Part shown: piece after piece, positions 43,301 to 51,789 of the stretch
Numbering within the stretch: the stretch's first letter is position 1
Layout: the number at the start of each line of letters is the position of its first letter
NCBI GenBank assembly: GCA_947184155.2
Contig: CAMXCT020000911.1
Coordinates: 1-64,000 of the forward strand
DNA: 64,000 nt
Source of the DNA: Cladocopium goreaui
Lineage: Eukaryota > Sar > Dinophyceae > Suessiales > Symbiodiniaceae
Reading direction: 5' to 3'
The notes under the pieces: model-generated
What the model saw: only the letters and a program-made list of their open reading frames with translations
Databases searched by the model: none
What the model was told of the DNA's origin: nothing
Made by a program: the position numbers and the translations under genes

Positions 43301-44503
43301 GTGCACTGACAAGTATCCTTTACAGAGCAGTGTGAGACTAGGGTAATTTTTTCCATATGCCCAAAAAGAAAACACAGCACTCAATATGGAGCTTGGTTCT
43401 CAAGTTTATCAAACTGCCCCGGCGTGATCCGGTGTGCGCGGAAGGAGATCCAATGGAGGATCATGCAAGGAAGAAGCCAACATCCCGCAACATGCCAGTA
43501 CACCAAGGGAAATTCTGTGGAAATCTGTAGGGCAAATGCCATCAAATGGCGCCATTGAGCCATGGTCAAGCGTGGTCTCCCGGTCAGCCGCTGGCCCGGC
43601 AGATGGTACGTCAGTATGTTCCATTCGTAGCACCGAGTCAAGCTGATAATGACGAGGATGACACCAAGCCAACAACAATGAAGCAAAGCTCAGGCGATTT
43701 TGACTTACCGGCAACCTCTTCCATGGCAGCGAGGTGTACCACCCCAAATCCCTTGAATTCTTGGATCCTTGGGTCCTTGGGGATCCCCCATCAAGTCGGC
43801 CCCCGAATGAGGCATGGAGCGCAATGTGTCCTTCGGCTGGTATGTGAAGAGCATTGGACCAGCGGCTTGGCAGTTGGATGTGGCTCCCAGGTGCTACACG
43901 GGTTCCTCAACTACTCAGCCATTTTTGGTAGGAGAATTCCTGGGGAACCATGGGTTTCACCATCTGTATGTATATATACATATACATGTTTATATAATGT
44001 ATATACATATATAAAATGCCTGAAACAAATTCTAGGATTGCCTGTCTGGATTTTCCACACATTTGATAGTTGCAGGGTTTGGACTCTATGTTTCAACATA
44101 ATAATTTCAGCCCTTCATCCAACATTATCCAGTTTCATCATGTTTCATCTATAGACGTGACCTGACTGACGAATACTTCTGAGGCCAACTCGGGGATCCA
44201 GTGGGCGATGACTGAGCAATACCACAATCATACAAGTGCTCTCAGTACATGTGTTCACAAAAACTTCACTTCAACACAGGGCTCACAGATTAGCTAAGTC
44301 GAGTCATCATCTGATTCAAACCTGTGATATATCTAAGTTAAGTATTAGTTGCGGCCTTCTGAAATTTAGGTTTTTTTTAAGAACATAGCGCCTTTGAGTT
44401 TCAATTTCAGCTGACCTCCATCCTCCAGGCGGCGCTGGCTGGCTACTTCCTGGGTGTGGCTGGCGTCCTGGGTCAGCAGGCTCTGGGGCTCAGCGTGGCC
44501 TAG
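28150..44503 (+). CDS. NhaD-type Na+/H+ antiporter gene (whole span, about 20 exons)
   Basis: Spliced in phase, the exons encode a multi-span membrane protein that follows the NhaD (ion transporter superfamily, Na+:H+ antiporter) family from end to end. In order: AYxxIxLEEQTEINKAATAL; FFLLGALTIVEIMDAHKG; SSVLNNLT with ISLLQKLV; ASNAGGAWTPIGDITTTML; VPVFTAL; PDALFFLGVLFAVGGLERVG; SAVVDNVPLVAAAQGM; YCAATGGSLLVIGSAAGVAF; and a last span AALAGYFLGVAGVL, stopping at TAG (44,501-44,503). SNAGGAW-P-GD-TT, DNVPL and GG-IIGSAAG are family hallmarks, so the ion-binding core appears intact. Na+/H+ exchange is known for this family; plant members sit in the chloroplast envelope. Exons B-D add an N-terminal extension with one hydrophobic segment and a Pro/Ala-rich stretch, possibly for targeting. 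Of 18 introns placed by phase, about 11 begin GC, six GT and one GA. Exon borders around the N-terminus and exons C/D are the least sure. Confidence 0.85.
28458..28660 (+). CDS. Antiporter exon C
   Basis: Phase 1 acceptor (caccaag). Encodes KFVDSLKRVTTLGVPATA, a QPAQPAQ-type Pro/Ala linker, then TPMMMASLTAMPLMYIAANK. The 3' end is not fixed (a GC or GA donor between 28,640 and 28,660). Confidence 0.55.
28985..29098. repeat. (TCA)n and (TTC)n microsatellite
   Basis: About 45 bp of tca/cat repeat followed by about 50 bp of ttc/tct repeat inside the C-D intron. Poly-His and poly-Ser open frames over it are artefacts of the repeat. Confidence 0.85.
29485..29599 (+). CDS. Antiporter exon D
   Basis: Encodes GEVTGVVLPVLAALAGWLAV, then MYGIQHAMIDVPFLT, one membrane span. 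It ends in phase 1 at gcgtga (GC donor), which joins in frame to exon E (NQYEYFPIIATF). Confidence 0.65.
30010..30122 (+). CDS. Antiporter exon E
   Basis: IIATFIGGYAVIVLEEQTEI, then NKAATALVLG, ending at gtgccc. The 'E-K-xNK-x-ALxxG' pattern is the first conserved span of NhaD proteins. Confidence 0.8.
30449..30541 (+). CDS. Antiporter exon F
   Basis: 31 codons, VLIWALVGTGV then AIKETLEDVSE, phase 0 at both ends. The intron 30,542-31,002 begins GC and ends AG. Confidence 0.85.
31003..31065 (+). CDS. Antiporter exon G
   Basis: 21 codons, VVFFLLGALTIVEIMDAHKG plus Ala, a near-textbook NhaD segment. GT donor. Confidence 0.9.
31756..31845 (+). CDS. Antiporter exon H
   Basis: 30 codons ending TFLLSSVLNNLTV. 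The family spacing to the next exon (LT-x-x-IVM) is met only if the intron begins GC (gcaact). Confidence 0.9.
31993..32031 (+). CDS. Antiporter exon I (13 codons)
   Basis: VIVMISLLQKLVK. The following intron (32,032-32,585) begins gatgac and ends gcggaag. Family length agreement in KLVxDxxxRxxLGG supports a GA-AG intron, with AAGGA at both junctions. Confidence 0.85.
32586..32699 (+). CDS. Antiporter exon J
   Basis: 38 codons, LGGLVVVASNAGGAWTPIGD then ITTTMLYIGGQ, the strongest NhaD signature. GT donor. Confidence 0.95.
33041..33151 (+). CDS. Antiporter exon K
   Basis: Starts VTTVPLLANLFVPSVLCLV in register with family sequence after IGGQ. The 3' end at ttcag|gtgcag gives a basic loop (YVPRRQEKLRFQ). 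An earlier GT donor after LCL is possible. Confidence 0.75.
33622..33688 (+). CDS. Antiporter exon L (hydrophilic loop)
   Basis: After a pyrimidine tract and ctcag: IQMDDKPFERDPASAEDAEV then PN, ending in phase 1 at a GC donor. Phase fits exon M (N-GQAVVFW). Confidence 0.65.
34329..34395 (+). CDS. Antiporter exon M
   Basis: QAVVFWGGLFGMITVPVFTA plus Leu, phase 1 to phase 2, GC donor. Matches the 'FVPVFKALT' span of the family. Confidence 0.85.
34756..34814 (+). CDS. Antiporter exon N
   Basis: CPAWSGMMLVLGLLGLYL, equivalent to the LPPYMGMLLGLG span. The GC donor leaves phase 1. Confidence 0.8.
34948..34976 (+). CDS. Antiporter micro-exon N2 (29 nt)
   Basis: Flanked by ctttcag and gtgaga, both canonical. 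Adds ALASSHSRDR in phase and restores family spacing after the preceding span. Confidence 0.7.
35575..35665. mobile_element. Short inverted-repeat element, family A (copy 1)
   Basis: Ends resemble gtggtttaaggggaaa and tttcccttgaaccaat. Related copies lie at about 40,636-40,730 and 46,030-46,130. All lie in introns or spacers. Confidence 0.5.
35715..35786 (+). CDS. Antiporter exon O
   Basis: 24 codons, QQLPRKYSLKGALTRVE. The family segment 'LSRID' precedes 'LFFLG'. GC donor (gcgcag) gives exact spacing. Confidence 0.8.
36540..36640 (+). CDS. Antiporter exon P
   Basis: VPDALFFLGVLFAVGGLERV then GLLKEFAVQLSAL. Ends in phase 2 at a GC donor (a GT two bases earlier would break the phase). Confidence 0.9.
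37329..37420. repeat. Perfect 20-bp inverted repeat
   Basis: acccataggatccatgtatg at 37,329-37,348 is repeated as its reverse complement at 37,401-37,420, with an AT-rich 52-nt loop. Intronic. Confidence 0.85.
37713..37813 (+). CDS. Antiporter exon Q
   Basis: After ctcccacag: EVPYDAIVAILLGFASAVVD then NVPLVAAAQGM. 'SAVVDNVPLVAA' is diagnostic. GC donor in phase 1. Confidence 0.95.
38371..38413. repeat. 8-bp ccccggcg tandem repeat (left arm)
   Basis: About four to five copies here. The mirror location in the right arm (about 39,955-39,980) has about three, so the arms differ in copy number. Confidence 0.75.
38740..38990. repeat. 25-bp tandem repeat block, left arm
   Basis: Units of the type agatattttgccagaatatc. 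Each unit has an internal dyad (gatatttt...aaaatatc in neighbours). The mirrored block is at about 39,345-39,600. Confidence 0.8.
39345..39600. repeat. 25-bp tandem repeat block, right arm
   Basis: Reverse complement of the left-arm block, with slight sequence differences between matching units. Confidence 0.8.
40636..40730. mobile_element. Short inverted-repeat element, family A (copy 2)
   Basis: Inverted ends gattggtttaagggaaaa and tttcccgtaaaccaatc, with an inner gaaacc...ggtttc pair. Confidence 0.6.
40813..40935. mobile_element. Short inverted-repeat element, family C (copy)
   Basis: Ends ccctctggtaaactaag and catagctatgttagctttcc. Related copies lie near 21,580-21,710, 23,655-23,765, 43,015-43,112 and 47,857-47,969. 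Confidence 0.5.
41803..41931 (+). CDS. Antiporter exon R
   Basis: After ttttcag in phase 1. Contains ANDGLWNLITYCAATGGSLL then VIGSAAGVAFM. 'GG-x-IGSAAGVA' is the last diagnostic NhaD block. GC donor (gcagct). A later acceptor at 41,836-41,837 would also keep the frame but not the incoming phase. Confidence 0.95.
43812..43861 (+). CDS. Antiporter exon S
   Basis: GMERNVSFGWYVKSIGP once joined to exon R. Family: GMEK-x-x-F-x-WY. GC donor (gcggct). Confidence 0.9.
44429..44503 (+). CDS. Antiporter terminal exon T
   Basis: AALAGYFLGVAGVLGQQALG, four more codons, then TAG at 44,501-44,503. Phase 0 entry. The position of the stop agrees with the usual end of NhaD proteins after their last span. 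Confidence 0.85.
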   Translation, partial: AALAGYFLGVAGVLGQQALGLSVA

Positions 44504-45765
44504 GTCGCCTGGCGATCCAGGGCCGTCCATGGGCGATCGGAGTTGTTTTTTCAATGGTAGACCTCCAATTTTTAAATTGGGTATGGATCAATACCTATTA
44601 ATACCATTTTTAGGGGAATGAACATCCATTTACCAGCTATTTTGATGTTCACCAGGGGTACAAGGTTTTGACACACTGCCAAATGATGATGGGATTATCC
44701 GATTGTCCATCATTGGTGTTACCCAAAACAGTGAAAAACCCCAAAGTTATCAACGTTTCCCTTCAGTTCAAGCTCTGAGCGGCTTCCAAATAACCTCTGG
44801 TGAGGGGTGGTTTGGTGGGTTTCCCAAGCCACCATTACCTGTCCAAGCCCGAGCCAGGGCCCACTGCACATCACGTGTCCATTTTTTTTGATCCGGATTC
44901 GGATCGTTTTTCCCCCAAGAGAGAATGCAAATGCGAGGTCTTCATGGATGTTCTATATGTACATTTTGTATCATTTTGTGACGCTTGCGCGCAGTGACCT
45001 CCATGTTGTGAGACCTAGGTCCGTCCTAGGTGGTTTGCCCGTTGCTCATTGAAGCTCTCCCGCTCCAAACAGCTCCATGTTTGAACTTCGATGAAGCACC
45101 GGGTTTTCGGGTTTTCCACGGAGCTGTGGTGGCCTGGACAATAAAGGGACAATAAAACACGGAGAATATGTGTTTCAAACCTGCCGGATGCGGGAGACAT
45201 TGTGCAGGCTGTCATTCAGCTCGAAATGATTGTGGTATTATGATTTCTCCTCACGGACCCAACTGTCCGTGTTTTTCAGCCCCGTTCACACGGGCTTCAA
45301 ATGGTTTTCGGAGTTCGTACGGTTTGTTGCCAGCAGTTGGTGGACCATGGTCAGGCTCACACGTTGATTTGGTGGTTTCTCAAACACGCTGGACTGTTTG
45401 TGTATGTCCATGTGCACCTATAGATGATCCCACAGCAGTAACTGTTTTTTTTTTGAGAATGGATTGGTTCCAGTCGGAGGTTCTTTCGCCAACTGCTCTT
45501 CAGCAGATGGACACACTTTTTCTGAACTGCCACCCTCGCTTGCAAAAATGGTTGCAGCTGCTGGTTGGATATGAGGAAATCAAAGCCTGCACAGTTTCAA
45601 ACTGAGCTAAGGATGCCCAATAGGTTTCAAAACTAATGAAGCTTTACGGCTTTACCCCTCAAATGCAACCCTCATTGCTTGAGGTTGTCGATAGTTGAAA
45701 ATGGCTTCTTTTGATTGTTATCATGAGTGCCATAGCCATTTCATGCCATTTCTATTTTGCTGATG
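44504..45765. other. Intergenic spacer after antiporter gene
   Basis: No exon is supported. A frame at 45,168-45,605 is open but of mixed composition. No terminator or polyadenylation signal can be named. Confidence 0.4.
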
Positions 45766-45774
45766 GAATTGCAG

Positions 45775-45850
45775 TATCCCTTGATCGTCTATGTTGGATG
45801 CATCTTTGTGGTGGTAAAGTACTTGGTGAATGCCGCGCAATTCAATTCTG
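45775..45850 (+). CDS. Possible exon with membrane span
   Basis: After attgcag: YPLIVYVGCIFVVVKYLVNA. It could belong to a new gene. The antiporter already ended at 44,503. Confidence 0.35.
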
Positions 45851-45872
45851 ATCAATTCCCTGTCATATCATT

Positions 45873-45956
45873 CCTGGTTGGTGGTTTGGAACATATATTG
45901 GGAATAGTCGTCCCAACTGACTAATATTTTTCAGAGGGGTTGAAACCACCAACCAG
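45873..45956. mobile_element. Short inverted-repeat element, family B (copy 2)
   Basis: Ends ctggttggtggttt and aaaccaccaaccag. Contains gactaatatttttcag before the right end, as in the 24.8-kb copy. Confidence 0.65.
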
Positions 45957-46029
45957 ATTCTAACTTACAATTTTTACTCGCGCATCCAGCAGAAAATTGT
46001 CCGGTGAATCTGCCAGGTTGATGGGATTG

Positions 46030-46130
46030 TTGGGTTGGTTTAAGGTAAACTTTACAGGAACACCCCATATTTGATGTGAACCAGTAGGTTTCCCGCCCGC
46101 GGATCTCCCCTTAAAGCAATCTATTGAAAT
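46030..46130. mobile_element. Short inverted-repeat element, family A (copy 3)
   Basis: Left end gggttggtttaaggtaaa and right end ctccccttaaagcaatc. More diverged than copy 2. Confidence 0.45.
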
Positions 46131-46377
46131 CCAACATTATCCCAAAAATGGTCCAATTTTGGTTCGTCGTTATTGCAAATCATGTTAAATCAAATTATGA
46201 ACAAGAAAGCCCAAATTTTGTCACTGGTTGCCCCTTGGTCATTTGAATATAGCTATGGCTATGGAGAATCATTTGAAATGAGTGAATCATACATGGGCCA
46301 TTTAAAATGTTCATCCTTTTTTCCATAGCTTTGTGAAATTCCCGGAACGTAAATCATGGCCACGTTTTATTACGTCC

Positions 46378-46515
46378 CTAGCCTCCAAAATTTGGTTGCG
46401 GCCCATGCAGGCCGAAGATCTGAAGAAACTGGACCTTGCTGCAGAGGATGCGCTGCAATGTCAAGCGCGCCTAGCGACTCGGTCCTGGCTCCGTAGTCAA
46501 GATTTGATGTCTTTG
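46378..46515 (+). CDS. Exon of unrecognised plus-strand gene
   Basis: Frame LASKIWLRPMQAEDLKKLDL, then AAEDALQCQARLATRSWLRS. GC-rich with a clear helical pattern. Boundaries not fixed. Confidence 0.5.
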
Positions 46516-47413
46516 TTCTTTTCTTGCTATCCATTTTAGAATTATATAGATCATTTTATTTTGTTCAACATTTTTTGTTGCCCATTTTAGAGTATTTTAG
46601 ATCATGTTTTTCAAAAAAGCATTCAGAATGTTTATATTATATATATTTATTCGATTCGACAGATTTTGGGGATAGAATGGTTGTTGTAAACTATACACTT
46701 GAATGTTTTCTCAAATATGAAATATAAATGGGTCAAAAGACTTAGCTGATAATATGACTATAGAACTCTGTTGTGGCAGTTTCTTCGAAAGAATAGATCG
46801 CCGCTCAAACTCAATTTTTGGAGAATCTGTTCCGAGCTGAAGGGGCTTGGAAACATCAGTTTTGTCAGGAAAAATCATGCAGCCAAATGGGCGGATGGAT
46901 TGCTAGACGAATCCAGAACCGTCCAGAACACTATCCGAATATTCCGCTTACAGTGGTTTATTTCAGGGAATCTTCTGGTCTGAAAGGGTCACCAATCGTT
47001 ACCCACCAAGGGCAGCGCTTTGGACTACAGTTCATCCATCAACCATTCGTTTTAGCATCTCGCAGTTCTGTCAGACTCATGTACGAATGTGAGCACAGAT
47101 GCAGGCTCTTAGTCTGAGTTTGACTGGAGCTTTAGAGCCATTTAGATCATTTAGTTTTGGATTTTCCTGTAACCATTAGGTGACCAGCTAGTCACCTACC
47201 TAGTGGCTTCGGACATCCACTGAGTTTTGGTCCGTGGTGATTCACGGGAAACCTTGCAGAGGATGCCACTGTCTTGAGGCAATATACCGACACATTCTTA
47301 TATATGGTTTGTTCCTCTAGGATCCTTCCGGCAACAATATGGGAAACGTATATATATATAGTAGGGGTAGTACAAGTCGTTATATATATATATATACGGT
47401 TATATATTACAGC

Positions 47414-47512
47414 CTACCGATGTTGCCATGCTGACAAAAGAGGTGTTCTGCAAGTTGGTGAATCACCTGCTGCGAGAAGATTCCGTACATGCTTTGGTGA
47501 GGCCGGGCGCAG
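47414..47512 (+). CDS. Exon of unrecognised plus-strand gene
   Basis: Frame PTDVAMLTKEVFCKLVNHLL, then REDSVHALVRPG, after tacag. Protein-like. It may belong with the 46.4- and 48.7-kb exons. Confidence 0.45.
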
Positions 47513-47856
47513 GCCCATGATACCAACTTGGACCGTCCCAATGGGATATCAATGGGTATTTTATGGGATAAAATTAGACATATCCAACTATTGGATGAGA
47601 ATGGAAGATATACCATTTATATACCGATATTATTTGGGGATGTTCAGCAATCCAGTAACCCATTGTGCGATGAATGACCAGATATACCATTATTTGCCCA
47701 TGACACATATAAGAGTAATGTGGACATATAATATATATATATTTTTGCAAGGTTCAGTTGAAGCATTCCTGAAACAGTAGAATCATATCATGATTATGTT
47801 TACCATCCTGCCTAGGAATTGGTCGGGTGATGCCCCAGGATAAGCCCAGGAATACC

Positions 47857-47969
47857 CTCTGGTAAACTAGAATAGCTATGGGAAATCACCATCTTCAATA
47901 GGTAAATCAACTATAAATAGGCAATTTTAAATTGTCGATAGCTATGTTAAATGACCAGAGGGTAAGGGA
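47857..47969. mobile_element. Short inverted-repeat element, family C (best copy)
   Basis: About 112 bp with ends taccctctggtaaactaga and gttaaatgaccagagggta. An inner atagctat is present in both halves. Confidence 0.65.
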
Positions 47970-48715
47970 CTTCTTCCCCAGTGATTTTGGTTTTGGGTCG
48001 CTGGGATGATACTGGGCTGCTCGGGTCTAGGAGAGCTCACTGAGTCCCGCTGCAAATCGAGACTGCTGGGGAAAGTTCACACAATTCATCCAATTATTTA
48101 TATATATATATATATTATTTATATACGTATATAATTACATATGCATACACATATACATACAATACACACACATATAATATATGTATATACTGTATATAAT
48201 CTGTTGGAACCATTTCACCATATGTCCCCCAAATACCTTCGATCCAACCTGGCTAGAAAATTCTTCATTCTTGCCGATGTTTTCCCGATCAAAAACCTGA
48301 TTTCAGAAGGGATTTTCCAGTCAGCTATGGTTGACTGGAGGGCACAGCCCCCAATGCAATCCAATGCATAGAAAAGTCAGCTCCTGCTAGAATTGAAATT
48401 GGTAAGAATCTATACAATCCCGTAAGGTTAGACCTCCTCAACCTAAAACACTTTGTTAAATATTGAATCTGTTCATTTCGGGGTAGCACATGTCTTATAG
48501 GTTAATTTCCCATTAAAACCTTTATTGATTTATAATTGGGTTCTCATCTAAACTAAAACCCATGAAATCATCATGTTTCATAGGCAAAACTATTGCAAAA
48601 CCCATCCAATCACCATTTTCCTATAGGATTTTACGTTTTTTTTTGGTGAGGCTACGATAGCTTAGCTATCAGCCGAACCTTCATTGAAGGCATGCGAACG
48701 TTCGCAGCGCGTCAG

Positions 48716-48785
48716 GTCCCATGCCCTGGCTTTGGTACAGATAGTGGAGGAGGTCAGTCTGAGGGGATCGGCCCTCTGGGACCAC
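48716..48785 (+). CDS. Small exon of unrecognised gene
   Basis: After gtcag: SHALALVQIVEEVSLRGSAL then WDH. Helical. Short, so support is modest. Confidence 0.35.
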
Positions 48786-48789
48786 AGAT

Positions 48790-49965
48790 ATCATATTTTC
48801 TAGTTGTTGGTGTACCCAATTGTGGTACCAATCTAGGTACCAATTGTACTTATGATTAATCATTATGATATACCCAGTCTGGGCATGCCAATTATTAATC
48901 ATCTAGTTGTTGGGGTACCCAATTTTGACCCATGCCCATTTTTCTACATGATGAATTGTATCATATTGCATCATTGTATGGAATTTGCCATCAACAAACC
49001 TTCGAGGTGGATATGATGGGGATATGGAATATGATGGGTATGCTTTATGGGTTTGTCTGAAAATGGGGCATACCCCTAGATATGGCCATTAAGCAAATGA
49101 CAATTGATTTGATGATAAACCAATGAATTTGGAGGCGCCGAATGTTCAGGGCCAATACACAACTATGTAAATAAATAAGCACATACAAAACACACACACA
49201 TACTTGCATAGACAGATGCAGTATATATATTATAATACGCATAGATTTGTGAATAATTTGCCACCGGAAAATGAAGGATATGAAGTGAGAAAATCAATTC
49301 CGAGCAGCTCAGTTACCGGATTCATGACTCATCTCATCCCTGTAACCATCGGAAGCCACCTTAATTAAATAGATCAGTTACAGATTTTGCGGAATGATGC
49401 ACACACACGCATACATGTAATATAATATGATATAATATAATATAACATGATACAACATAATTTAATATACACTATAATATTCTATAATATGATTTAATTA
49501 ATTTACGATACAATACAACTATAATATAATGTAATATAATATAATTTGATATATAATGCCAAATACTAATGATAAAAACATATTTAAATAAATATAATAT
49601 AAAATAACGTAATATGATAAAATATAATAGAATAGAATAGAATAGATAATATGATATAATATGATATAATATGATATAATATGATATAATATGATATAAT
49701 ATTTTACAATATTTTATGATAATATATATATAGTTAGTACAATATATATATATATCTACATTCATATTTTGCTTAAATAATACATTTGTTTATCCCTAAA
49801 TTTATATGTAGACATGCACCATGTTCAAGGCAGCATTCTAGCTCCAAGTTACCCAAATTCACAAAAAATACCTATACCATGAATCCATCGTACTCCAGAC
49901 CTGTCTCTTTGGACCCATTGTTTTCCCAACCTGTTTCCCTGTGTGTGACATGTTTCACACCTGTG
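48790..49965. other. AT-rich spacer with microsatellites
   Basis: No exon. It includes an 11-bp repeat (atatgatataa) from about 49,645 to 49,700 and many other AT tracts. Confidence 0.6.
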
Positions 49966-49969
49966 AATT

Positions 49970-50207
49970 GACTGGTTGCGGTGGGAAGACCTTTCAGCTC
50001 AATTTGGAAATTGTTTAGCACCATGTCGATGCCTTGTGTTGTTCCTGAAATGCTATGGAGCCTGGATGAGCTAAAGCGTACCCTGATAAGTGAGTTTCCC
50101 ATTTTGGAGACTGAAGAAGGAGAGGGTTTCAAAATATTGTTTGACTTGTTTGTTGAATGGGCTGAAATCCTGTTAAATTACCACAACCAGCATCGGCTCT
50201 GTTGAAT
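49970..50207 (+). CDS. Candidate exon or gene fragment
   Basis: Frame MSMPCVVPEMLWSLDELKRT, then LISEFPILETEEGEGFKILF and DLFVEWAEILLNYHNQHRLC, stop TGA. It has a good residue mix and a charged helical end. Not recognised. It may be the same gene as 51,533-51,787, now separated by the TA-flanked element. Confidence 0.45.
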
Positions 50208-50556
50208 TTGGGGAATTGTGGCCCAGAATCCTTCTCTCAGGGGATTTCCGGCCGCGCATACTCATGTGGCATCGCACTTGAGGGGTGTCATCGCACCCCA
50301 GAGGACCCCATCGCACTCCACATACATACTCACAGATCTTCGTACTCCACTAAAGGCATCGTATACCAGAAAAACCGACGCATGCAGCCAAAAACCATTT
50401 TTTAAAAAAATGAACCTGAAGAGGTTTTTTTATTTTTTTCTTCTCTTCGGAGGTAAAATGCTCTGGAATAGGATAATATGGAATATGGGGGAAATCGTTG
50501 TTTTTCCGGCGTTTTGAAGAGTCGCGCGTACAATCGTATTCCATCAAATTTTGATA

Positions 50557-51459
50557 ATCCCTTCCTCCTAATACTAAACGTCCCCCTAATACTAAAAACA
50601 GGCATCCATCTCCAACTTCCGAAAATTTCAGTTTGGCCAATTTGACTTTTAATTGATCCCCTTTAAAAAACAATTTAAAAATCAACCTACCATTTGTGGG
50701 TTCTCCTCCCTAATACTAAAAACTAGTTCACCCCGGGGTGTTTAGTATTAGGGGGGCCTAGTCCCAATCCCTCACTCCAAGCTGCCTAGCTACCCTAGCA
50801 ATTAGGGGTAAGCTTCTAACTGCCATTTTTGGCAATATTTTAATTGCGTTATATAAAGAAATTTCATTGATTTTGAGATCGGAAAAAATAGTTTTTAGTA
50901 TTAAGGGTTTTAATTTAGTATTAGGGGTAAGCTTCGAACTGCCATTTTTGGCAATATTTTAATTGCGTTATATAAGGAAATTTAATTGATTTTGAGATCG
51001 GAAAAAATAGTTTTTAGTATTAAGGGTTTTAATTTAGTATTAGGGGTAAGCTTCGAACTGCCATTTTTGGCAATATTTTAATTGCGTTATATAAAGAAAT
51101 TTAATTGATTTTGAGATCGGAAAAAATAGTTTTTAGTATTAAGGGTTTTAATTTAGTATTAGGGGTAAGCTTCGAACTGCCATTTTTGGCAATATTTTAA
51201 TTGCGTTATATAAGGAAATTTAATTGATTTTGAGATCGGAAAAAATAGTTTTTAGTATTAAGGGTTTTAATTTAGTATTAGGGGTAAGCTTCGAACTGCC
51301 ATTTTTGGCAATATTTTAATTGCGTTATATAAGGAAATTTAATTAATTAATTAACATGACTTCGATTTGGTTCCCTAATAATAAATACCCCCCTAATACT
51401 AAAAACTACCTGCCGTGTTTTGTATTAGGGGGGGGGGTTTAGTATTAGGAGGAAGGGAT
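50557..51459. mobile_element. TA-flanked inverted-repeat element with internal 119-bp tandem repeats
   Basis: Ends are atcccttcctcctaatacta on the left and its reverse complement on the right, each flanked by TA. That suggests a TA target-site duplication of the Tc1/mariner kind. The inner part is five copies of a 119-bp unit. The word cccctaatactaaa or its complement occurs repeatedly at both ends and in the units. No transposase is encoded, so it would be non-autonomous. Confidence 0.75.
50801..51345. repeat. 119-bp tandem repeat, about 4.6 copies
   Basis: The word attaggggtaagctt recurs at 50,801, 50,920, 51,039, 51,158 and 51,277, an exact 119-nt period with few substitutions. Confidence 0.95.
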
Positions 51460-51532
51460 TACTTTTGACCTGTGGAGGCTATGGAAATCCTCGGTTGTGA
51501 TGTTAGTCGTGCAGGATGGAGTGTGATGCTTT

Positions 51533-51787
51533 GTGGGTATATGGAATGGAATTTGTGACCCCAATTTGATCAAAAAAGATGTCAACATATGCTTGAGAAT
51601 CCCACATGAAGGACTGGCAACGCATACCAGGGGGGCATCGTACTCCAGGGGTGGCATCCTACCCAATGTAACTCTATTAAGTGGAAATATGATAGCATTT
51701 GGGTTCGAGGAAGAACAGCGTAATCCAGACTTGGCCCAGTTTACGGATTTGGAAGCTGAACCGCCAGCCAAACGCGTCAAAAAATAA
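51533..51787 (+). CDS. Candidate C-terminal exon with basic tail
   Basis: Frame ICDPNLIKKDVNICLRIPHE, then LLSGNMIAFGFEEEQRNPDL and FTDLEAEPPAKRVKK, then TAA. The PPAKRVKK end looks like a nuclear localisation signal. The upstream start is uncertain. Confidence 0.45.
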   Translation: MGIWNGICDPNLIKKDVNICLRIPHEGLATHTRGASYSRGGILPNVTLLSGNMIAFGFEEEQRNPDLAQFTDLEAEPPAKRVKK

Positions 51788-51789
51788 GC

